Source of the DNA: Sycobia sp. Sy_11
Lineage: Eukaryota > Arthropoda > Insecta > Hymenoptera > Epichrysomallidae
Assembly: GCA_018907035.1 (NCBI GenBank)
Contig: JACCIC010000027.1
Location: 2,711,001-2,775,000 of the forward strand
Direction of reading: 5' to 3'
DNA: 64,000 bases
Shown here: positions 56,394 through 64,000 of the stretch, one piece after another
Position numbering within the stretch: the first letter of the stretch is position 1
How the letters are laid out: each line of letters begins with the position of its first letter
The notes under the pieces: model-generated
Seen by the model: the letters and a program-made list of their open reading frames with translations, nothing else
What the model was told of the DNA's origin: nothing
Database searches by the model: none
Made by a program: the position numbers and the translations under genes

Positions 56394-57690
56394 TTAGGTT
56401 GTCAAATATCTCCCTTCCGCCTTTTGGTCTTATGAACTTCTCGGCTATGTACAAAGCGCTACAGAGCTCGTATCTGGCAGTAATATACATCATTTGAAAG
56501 GTCTTGACATAACGTACAAAACGACGCTATGCATGATTCGTTTGGATATTGCATTCAACAGTTATAGACGTGTACAGTTCACCAACGCCAAAATTCGCGT
56601 TATTTTAAAGTTTTCCATCGACAAAGGCAAATCCACTAGATAAAGATTCCGTGAGATTAATGGTTTTTTAGGGGATGGCACGCTATCACTTAGAACCGCA
56701 GAGGAATGGTTTCGACGATTCAGAGCCGGTGAAAACGACACCATGGATAAGCCAGTCGGCGGAAGACCTGTGACGACGAATACCGATCAAATCATGGAAT
56801 TTATCGAGTTAGACCGGCATGTGTCATCTCGTGACATCGCCCAGGAGATGAGAGTTAGTTACCAAACCAATTTAAACCATCTGCGGAAGGCTAGATACAA
56901 AAAAAGCTTGATGTTTGGATGCCACATGAATTGCCGCAAAAAAACCTTCATAGACCAAATCAACGCCTGCGATGTGCTGCTGAAACGGATCGAACTCGAC
57001 CCATTTTTGAAGTGGATGGTCACCGGCGACGAAAAATGTATCACATACGACAATATGAAGTGAAAACGGTCGTGGTCCAAGACCGGTGGACTGCGCCAAA
57101 CAGTGGCCAAGCCGGGATTGATGGCCTGGAAGATTTTGCTATGTGTTTGGTGGGATTGGAAGGGAATAATGCACTATGATCTGCGCTCATATGACCAGAC
57201 GCTGAATTCTAACATCTACTGTGAAGAACTAGACCGCTTGAAGCAGGCTATCGACCAAAAGCGTCCATAATTGGTCAAAAGAAAGGGTGTAGTGTTCTAC
57301 CAGGACAACGCCAGACCACACACGTCGTTGATGACTCATCAGAAGCTACGGGAGTTCGGATGGAAGGTTTAATCGCTTCGACCATATATCCCGCACATAA
57401 CGCTAAGTTGTTACTACCTGTTTCTGTCCATTTCGATTTCCGTCCATCTCGATCGCCCTTGGTGGTGTAAAGTTGGACTCAAAAGAGGCTTGTGAAAAGT
57501 GTCTGTCCGAGTTCTTCGCAAATAAGGAGAGGGGTTTATACGAGAAGGGTATTATGAAGTTGCCGTCTACATGGAAACAGATTATCGAACTAAACGATGC
57601 ATATTTGAAGTAAATTCGACCACTGTAACACTTTTTATAAAGCATTGAATGAACAACAAAAAAGCGGAAGGAAGATATTTGACAACCTAA
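56394..57690 (+). mobile_element. Mariner element MAR9
   Basis: TA flanks ends TTAGGTTGTCAAATATCTCC and (right, reverse-complemented) TTAGGTTGTCAAATATCTTC. The length is 1297 bp. It is the same family as MAR7 and MAR8. Confidence 0.93.
56495..57612 (+). pseudogene. MAR9 mariner transposase, broken
   Basis: N-terminal remnants (about 56500-56740), then 56743-57063 with RPVTTNTDQIMEFIELDRHV, NLNHLRKARYKKSLMFGCH and MVTGDEKCITYDN. A TGA follows at 57061. Later pieces carry YQDNARPHTS (about 57300) and the C-terminal KLPSTWKQIIELNDAYLK (about 57560-57612). The third catalytic region (about 57380-57420) is scrambled and a stop lies in it. It is inactive. Confidence 0.87.
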
Positions 57691-57851
57691 TATACATTTT
57701 AAAAGGATGCCAGGAGATTAAGGCAATATTTCGGACACTGGTATTTTCTTACAATTTACCTGGTCCTATTACATTGATGTAAATAAAATTATCTTAATTA
57801 GTTACCATCGGCAAGGTTTGACACTTTACGTTGGCTGAAGGTCGCCAGGGT

Positions 57852-58640
57852 TTACGGTTGCTCCTCCTGACCTTGAACGTACCCTGACTGGACCGGAATC
57901 ATGGTACCTTCTTCTCTAATCTCCTCGAGAAGTCGATTGACTAGCCGGTGTATGAGTAATGGGTTAGCATTGATAGGCACGGCCGCTTCGGCATTTGGTA
58001 AGAAACTCATCTTTTTGGCACGAGTACTTAAGTGTACTCGTACTTCAACCGGGATTGCTTGCAGGAGTTTCTGCGTCTCCTTCTGTTTCTCCTGCAGATC
58101 CTGTCTTATCTGTTTGGCCATTTTCTCCTTGTGGCTCGCTAGTCCGTCGAACCGTCACCTCAGCCATCTAGAATGTGCGGATTGCCATAGCCAACTGGTC
58201 AGCCTGAGCCTCCACTCTCTTTCTTGGCGCTCGAGACGGTAAGATTTGAGGGCTTCTAATTCTTCTCTTCTTATCAAGCAGCGGTCACCTGGGATGATCT
58301 GAATTTCAACCTAGATCTCGAAAATCTCATTTTCCAGGCTCGAGCTGTGATGAAAGCCTCTTTCATTAGCCTTGTCTTCTCCTGCAACAACGCTGTTTTT
58401 ATACCTAGCATTGTTCCAGGTTCACCCCCAGGAACTATAGCTGCGGCTTCCTGTACTTCATTCGGAACAGGAGTGCCACCCACCGGCGAAACAACCTGTG
58501 GGGATTCCACCGCAACTGGTGAGAGGGCAACGGACGAAGCTTGCGCGGAGCGCAGGGTGTGATCTATTTCTGGTTGTCGTAACAGGTCGACAATTGAAGG
58601 CTGCTCTGCCGGGTTCATGGGCCGCACTAAAAATGGAATC
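57852..58640 (-). pseudogene. Unknown coiled-coil ORF downstream of Gypsy-C pol
   Basis: Two open pieces in the same direction: 58627-58274 (MRPMNPAEQPSIVDLLRQPE, alanine/valine/proline-rich, then LLQEKTRLMKEAFITARAW) and 58121-57852 (MAKQIRQDLQEKQKETQKLL, VRVHLSTRAKKM), with a linker EELEALKSYRLERQERVEAQ between them in another frame. The charged heptad-like stretches suggest a coiled coil. I do not recognise it: not an obvious envelope gene. It could be a third ORF of this Gypsy or the gag of a different truncated element. Confidence 0.45.
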
Positions 58641-59099
58641 CGGCTGCCGATAAATTATCCGCAAACATTCGACGCAGAATAGAAATCCGGCGAATCGGAG
58701 TCTAATCTGATTCCTAGTCCGGCCAATTTTTCAATAAAACAGAGGAATCTTTCTGGTATATTGCGTACCCTGACACAGAAAAGAAATATTTTCTATAAAT
58801 TATGCCTTCGTTCGCTTTCCGCGCCGCCGACTGGTTACTATCGTCGCTGGTTAGATGAGTTCTTCGGTAGAAGGCTTCTGGACGACTCTGACCTCCTTCC
58901 GGGGGCGACCATGCTTACGCGTATGTATATTATCAACGACCCTAGTTGCGTGGTTTACCCTATCGCACCCTTCGTCCGCTGACGAGGTTCCACTACCAGG
59001 TGAAACCCTAATTCTATCTTCCGGCGATGAAGCTGCTATCTACCGGTTGATTTATCTTGACAGATTTGCCTTGGTGGGCGAGGTCCTCGGCTAATCGAT

Positions 59100-60070
59100 T
59101 ATAAAGGTTCTGCTGAAGCATTTTAACCATTTGTCTCAGGCGACGTTTCCTCAGATTCGACGAATGGCTTCAGGTGTTCTGAATGGATTACCTCTTCTAT
59201 TCGTCCCTGGTGATCAACAAGTTTGTACGTATTTGGGCCCTTAATCGTCATAATTACATGCGGATCTACGTATTTAGGGACCAACTTAGACGTTATTCCT
59301 TGGGCGGGGCAAGATAAAAAATGTTTCCTTTTCCATATCTTGGCGAACGACGGCGACCAGCATTATAATACGTTACTTGACGTTCATGCTGCTCTCATGA
59401 TTGTGTCTTTGCTAACTCCTGTAGCTCTTCTAAGCTTTTAAATTTAACTAACCAAGCCTGCCGGTTTTAGCTCCCAATATTTCCAACCGTGACATTATCT
59501 TGTTCACGGCGGAGCGTCCCTGGCGAATTCAGCTTTCACTCAAAGTTTAGTATCGCTGGTGTATATCCAGTGAACGAATGAGGTGTGGTGTTCAGAGATA
59601 AGTTAAATTTATCAACTTCTCATCCCAAGAATTATAGTTTTCACCCACAAACGCCATAATCTGGTTCTTCAGAGTTCTGTTGACCAGGTGTTAGCTTCAC
59701 CAATGACCACATTTATGCTAACCAGCAACTATCTTTCATTTTGGATACTCGTTCGTACATTTTCAAGCTTTATCTAACCAATCCAAATACCATTAGTATT
59801 GGGTTATTTCTGCCCAAGTTACGGCAACACATCTGGCTTGATCTGTTTCTTCCATCCGAGACAATGCGTCACATACGTAATTTATCGTGCCTATTCGACG
59901 CTATACCTCAAAACCATATTCTTGCAACTTAAAGAGTCCATCGTGCCAGGCGTCCTGTGGTTGTCGGCATTATAAGAATCCACGATAAACGTGAGCGGTC
60001 TGTTACGATCCAAAAGTGGTATCTTTCTATATATGCTTGGAATGTATCCGTTGCCCACACGACGGCTAAT
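59100..60070 (-). pseudogene. Gypsy-C integrase remnants
   Basis: Heavily broken. The C-terminal part is recognisable on the minus strand near 59441-59140: a region with QVTYYNAGRRSPRY, then KYKLVDHQGRIEEVIHSEHL-like wording, typical of the end of Gypsy integrases. The catalytic core could not be read reliably. Confidence 0.6.
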
Positions 60071-60078
60071 CACTCTCT

Positions 60079-60261
60079 CTAGGTGACTGAATAATTCTTT
60101 TCAGCCCGAGAAAATGCCCTGTTCGCAAACTCCAGCATACGTTCCTGTTCATCAGTCTCCTGCAGTAAGACTGCGCCGACTCCAGTGTCGCTCGCATGAG
60201 TTTGTATTGTGAATTGCGCTTCGAACACTGATCGATGAAGGACAGGGGCTGTAGCGATCAT
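60079..60261 (-). pseudogene. Gypsy-C RNase H remnant
   Basis: APVLHRSVFEAQFTIQTHAS, DTGVGAVLLQETDEQERML and FANRAFSRAEKNYSVT. The usual QTDAS is QTHAS, so the first catalytic aspartate is histidine. The rest, including the TDH station (ADNHRT-like, about 60030-59960), is scrambled. Confidence 0.85.
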
Positions 60262-60288
60262 CGATTTGATTTTCTCGAAGCTTGCTTG

Positions 60289-61100
60289 CTATTCCACGCG
60301 CCACTCATATCTTCGGTCTTTTTGTGTTAAATGCGCGAGTGGCTCAGCTATCGAGGTAAAGTTTCTTAAGAATTTCCTATACCATGTCGCCATGCCGAGA
60401 AACCGTCTAGGTTGCTTGAGGTTTCGCGCTTCCGGGTATCGCGTCACAGGTTTGATCTTCTCGGGATCTGGGCAGAATCCTTCACGATTAACGAGCACAC
60501 ACAGGTATTTTATCTCGGTATGACCCAAAACACTTTTGTCTCTATTAATTGTGAGTCCAGTTTTTTTAACTCGCTTGAGTACACGTTCAATCCATTCTAA
60601 ATGTTGTTCGAATATTTCTGTAACGATAATAATATCGTCTAAATACGAGAAAGCATTCGACTCAAGCTCTCGATCAATTATGTGGTCGATGTATCATTGA
60701 AACGACACACCTGCATTGGATAGGCCAAACGGCATTCTTCGGAAGTGAAATAATCCCATTCCAGGCACTGTAAAGGTTGTAATTGGTCTAGATTCTGCCT
60801 GAAGCGGTATCTGACAGAACCTACTGCTTAAGTCTATCATTGAGATACATCTCAAGGATTGCAGTTTCCTAATCTCATCCATGTGAGATAATGTATAAGC
60901 ATCTGGTTTCGTCACTGCATTAACTTTTCTGAAGTCTATGCAAAACCGATACTTTCCATTGCTTTTGCGTACGATGGTTAGTGGGCTAGACCAACCACTC
61001 ATTGATGGTTCAACTAGTCTAGTTTCCAGCATCTCTTTAGTTTGAGTATACATTTTTCCTTTGATTATCTTGGAAACTGGATATTATCTCTGTTGTGTGG
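60289..61100 (-). pseudogene. Gypsy-C reverse transcriptase
   Basis: Continuous reading with one stop: TRLVEPSMSGWSSPLTIVRK, YRFCIDFRKVNAVTKPDAYT, MIDLSSRFCQIPLQAESRP and FRRMPFGLSNAGVSFQ down to 60694; a TGA; then the active site AFSYLDDIIIVTEIFEQH intact (about 60650-60600), and LGHTEIKYLCVLVNREG with the connection region RFLGMATWYRKFLRNFTSIA (60528-60289). Catalytic YLDD is preserved, although in the first motif DLSSRF replaces the usual DLxSGF/Y. Confidence 0.9.
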
Positions 61101-62122
61101 AGCGGGTATTACTGACATCGATAATATGTTTGGTCCACGTCATACATCACAGCACCTCTTTCCCTTCGGATAAGATTCGATCAAGCAAATTTTTTCATTT
61201 CGATTGTTCATGACGAGTTATATCTATTAGTTCAATAGAAGCTAAACGTCATTGTCTCGCAGACAAAATCTCTCTTTTTTCTCTCGCTTCTCACTTTTTG
61301 GTGTGAACAGCTGCAAAGGTTCTAAACGTTGCACTTCGTATACCGTCATTGCCGCAACTTCCAGTCTGTCTTACATACATTGTATTATATCCAGGTACAT
61401 GTACTGTACCAAAAACTCCTGCGAAATTGGCTCCGATATAACAGTCAACTTGTAAGGAAGGAATTATTGTAACTAATACGTCGCGGATAATTCCTGCGAA
61501 CTCGAACGGTAGATAAGATAACCTGTTCCATAAAGTGGAGAATTTCCTGGATATCTTGCCCCAACACCAGAAGTAAGGTGAAATTGTCGTCCATAGGCTC
61601 AGGCCAGTTGCAGACTAATTCTCCGACGCGCACATGAATCTACCAATGGGATTTCTCTGGTCTAGCTGCTACTTGAGCTGGATCCAATTCTCCATTGCTA
61701 TCTGAAGAAGATGGACCTGCTTGAGAGTTCTCTTCCGTGGTTGCGAAAGCTGAGTACGCCTGCTTCGCCGCGATTTCTCGGCGACAACTTTCGATGGGGG
61801 GCGCTGGACGGTTGAACCCGTATTAGCAGCCGTGTCTGGCATTTTCCGAACACTTTGGACAATTAGTTGATATATATCACAATTCTCCGCAGTTGTAATA
61901 CCTCAGCGGTGAATCAACTTTCTTGTCTATGCTGTGTATCCTTATACGATGGCTTATCCGAAGAATCACGATTAGTCACCGTAAGACGAATCTTTCTAGG
62001 TAGAGATTTCTTTCTCCACGACTTTTGGTTTCTAAGACAGTTCCTCGGTGAAGGTGGATCCCTCCGTACTTCAATGGCTTCTTTGTTGCCTACCGAGGTG
62101 ATTGCCGTCCGAATGTCCGCAC

Positions 62123-62825
62123 TTAACTGTTTAAAACAGCCTTCCAGTCGGGAATAGCTTGTACCGTCTCCTCATTTCGCAAAACCTTTGGAGGTGATTC
62201 CGGCCTCGCTTGATCAGAAGGTTTAGTAGTCGCCACCTTTGGTTTCCTCTTAGTTTGGCGTACCGGATATGCTACTTCTGGCCAGATTACTGCCTTTGGC
62301 GAAGGTGGACATTTATATGATTTCTGTACTACGAAGGGATCCTCCGCTTCCTTAATAGCCTCCACCAGTTCATCAAAAGTTTTACAGTCTTTCTTGCGGA
62401 CGAGATGGTGTAATTCGCGGGGAAGATTCGCATGGAATCGATCTGATCTGTCCTCCATCGAAACGTTCGGAATCAATTTGTTGATCATCCAGTTAAGCTC
62501 CGTAAGGTACTTATCTCATCCAGATCTTGCGTGGGCTCTATGGTTTCTCTTTGGCAACGCTCTTGATTCTGGTATGTCGTCTCGTAGAAACGTAGAGCTT
62601 CGTTGTTTAAATGCGACCAGGATGTCCATGGTTCAAGTGGTTCTGTTACCCAATAATGGGCTGAACAGCTCTGGTGTAGCCCGTAAGAGTTGCTCTTCTG
62701 TCAGAAGTTCTGACATACTGTGCAGTTCCTTAACCCGGTCCAGGAACATTTCAATTTTCCTTCAAGTTTGCGTTCCATTTCCGTTGAAAGAAACATTCCA
62801 TTTTCGGACAACCTCACCTACATAG
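62123..62825 (-). pseudogene. Gypsy-C Gag remnant
   Basis: Capsid-like sequence on the minus strand: KWNVSFNGNGTQT (about 62790) and IEMFLDRVKELHSMSELLTE, a stop-containing middle, then the open part 62488-62123 with MINKLIPNVSMEDRSDRFHA, LPRELHHLVRKKDCKTFDEL and a basic tail PVRQTKRKPKVATTKPS. This is the usual pattern of Gypsy capsid C-termini. It would form the particle around the element RNA. Confidence 0.75.
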
Positions 62826-62830
62826 CGGGG

Positions 62831-64000
62831 TTTCGCCATAGTTGAGGCATTGGCTGTGTCATCTTGATGGCCAGTGCCTGTCCTTGAGGTTCTATTATCC
62901 TTTAAGGGTTCCCCCTCCTCCTGCTAACGCCACGTCCTCGTGAAGTATTGGTCGGGGTGGTTCGCTAAAGAGTCCGCCGTGAACTTTCCGAATGGGTCGA
63001 CTTGTGAATGGTAAATGTTTCTCTAATATTTACATGACGTAAGCTACGATGCATATCTTCCATTTCGGTACTCGACCGAGTTGGTGTCCAATCTGGCTAT
63101 TAATACCAATTGCTAATGCTTGAACCATTCATTGCATTTTATTTATTTGGTGTATCATCACATCCATTGCCAATGCCTCTGTTTAATCGCGAAATTAGGG
63201 TAAAATGATACTGAGTAAGCGCTCGTGTTCTAACATTACATTGCAAGGAGAGTTCCAATGTGTGATTACACCTCAGTCTCTTCTATATATGCCTCAGCTG
63301 GCCTATGTTGCCACCTAGAGACATCTAACTTCTCCTGGAACTGGAAAACATCCCTTATAAAATCCAGATGGCGTCTGTCTGTCCTCCGTCGTTTCATCGC
63401 GGTATAACTGTCCTCTAGTGTTTATTGCCTCTTCGATGAACGACTTCTCGGCTGCTTCGCATTTAATGTAATTAATGCTTGTATCTTAATCATCATCTGG
63501 GATGAAGTCCTTAGGTAAATAATTACCTTTTAGACAGTTGCTGTAAATCTATCGCTATCTACACGTAGACTCTGCTGGCGGAGAAATTGGTCTAGTTCGG
63601 TATGTAAAATATGTCAATGGTTATGTAAAAACACCAATTTTCGACTTTCTCGTCCATGCCGTTTGCCAATGGATCTTATGAAGCTGTCATGGTTTCTACT
63701 GTACCAATTAGTTTTTTCCTTTGTCTTACTTGCCACACTCGCTATCACATTGTTTCGTGCTCTTAATGCAATTTAATACGCCAAGGTTCGCATTTTGTTG
63801 CATTTACACACAATTTTTGTGCGAGTACACCATAAAATAAATAATCGTAAAAGAAAGGAAAGAATATTTATAAAATATACTGTTTGTTCTCTCGATATAT
63901 AGGTAAAAAATCTATATGTATATATACGAACCCTCAGGTGCACCTATATACAAAAAAAAATTTATAAAACAAATTTAAATTATAAATTCTTCTGATGTTC
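62831..64000. other. Probable Gypsy-C 5' region and intron, no clear gene
   Basis: Moderate GC to about 63500, with scraps that may be the leader or N-terminal gag of Gypsy-C; all frames are interrupted. After 63750 AT-rich. No LTR ends identified. Confidence 0.4.

Larger units (their letters stand above)
57840..62830 (-). mobile_element. Gypsy-C: degenerate LTR retrotransposon
   Basis: Minus-strand order: gag (about 62825-62123), a protease zone too broken to read, reverse transcriptase (61100-60289), RNase H (60261-60079), integrase remnants (60070-59100), and a further coiled-coil frame (58640-57852). It is from a different Gypsy lineage than A and B, by its reverse transcriptase. LTRs were not recognised. 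Confidence 0.8.

Noticed and set aside
1..64000. tRNA or rRNA genes
   Set aside because: No cloverleaf with A and B boxes or rRNA wording was noticed by eye; the tRNA-Lys match at 13489 is a retroelement primer site, not a gene.

Overview
This 64 kb window looks like intron-rich, AT-rich genomic DNA from an insect. A hymenopteran such as an ant is my best guess, from the Mtr4 protein sequence and the mix of mariner, R1/LOA-type LINE, Gypsy and Penelope-like elements; the species is not proven. The only host gene I can support is Mtr4 (MTREX/SKIV2L2), the DExH RNA helicase of the nuclear exosome. It has three exons on the plus strand: 15592-15799, 54251-about 54517, and 54583-55155. The reading frame runs through all three and the splice phases match. 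Everything else is intron: more than 15.5 kb before the first visible exon, 38.45 kb between the first and second, about 65 bp between the second and third, and at least 8.8 kb after the third.

The introns are packed with transposons of many ages. 1-15.5 kb holds a Helitron Rep fragment, a deleted Gypsy (A), a mariner (MAR1), a Penelope-like element (PLE-A) with a candidate hammerhead ribozyme, a non-autonomous Helitron carrying a 60-bp minisatellite, an LTR remnant with a tRNA-Lys primer site, and a mariner scrap. 15.8-31 kb holds a Tc1-like element with about 205-bp inverted repeats, an R1-type LINE split by mariner MAR6, two facing PLE tails around a GC-rich island, and a 4.6-kb LOA-like LINE with ORF1 and ORF2.

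31-54 kb holds mariners MAR7, MAR5 and MAR3, a Helitron helicase scrap, a rearranged PLE-B, a second Gypsy (B), mariner MAR4, an LTR-like block between inverted arms, and mariners MAR8, MAR10, MAR2 and MAR11. 55-64 kb holds mariner MAR9 and a third, degenerate Gypsy (C). Almost every transposon gene is broken by stops, frameshifts or deletions. The best preserved is the MAR2 transposase, with a single early stop. MAR1 and MAR2 are near-identical copies in opposite orientation, which points to fairly recent activity.

Transposon genes do not work together here; they are independent insertions, some nested. The points of most interest are the hammerhead ribozyme candidate lying in the sense strand of an Mtr4 intron, the Helitron minisatellite whose unit is exactly 20 codons, the head-to-head architecture of the Penelope-like elements, and the scale of intron inflation in an essential gene.
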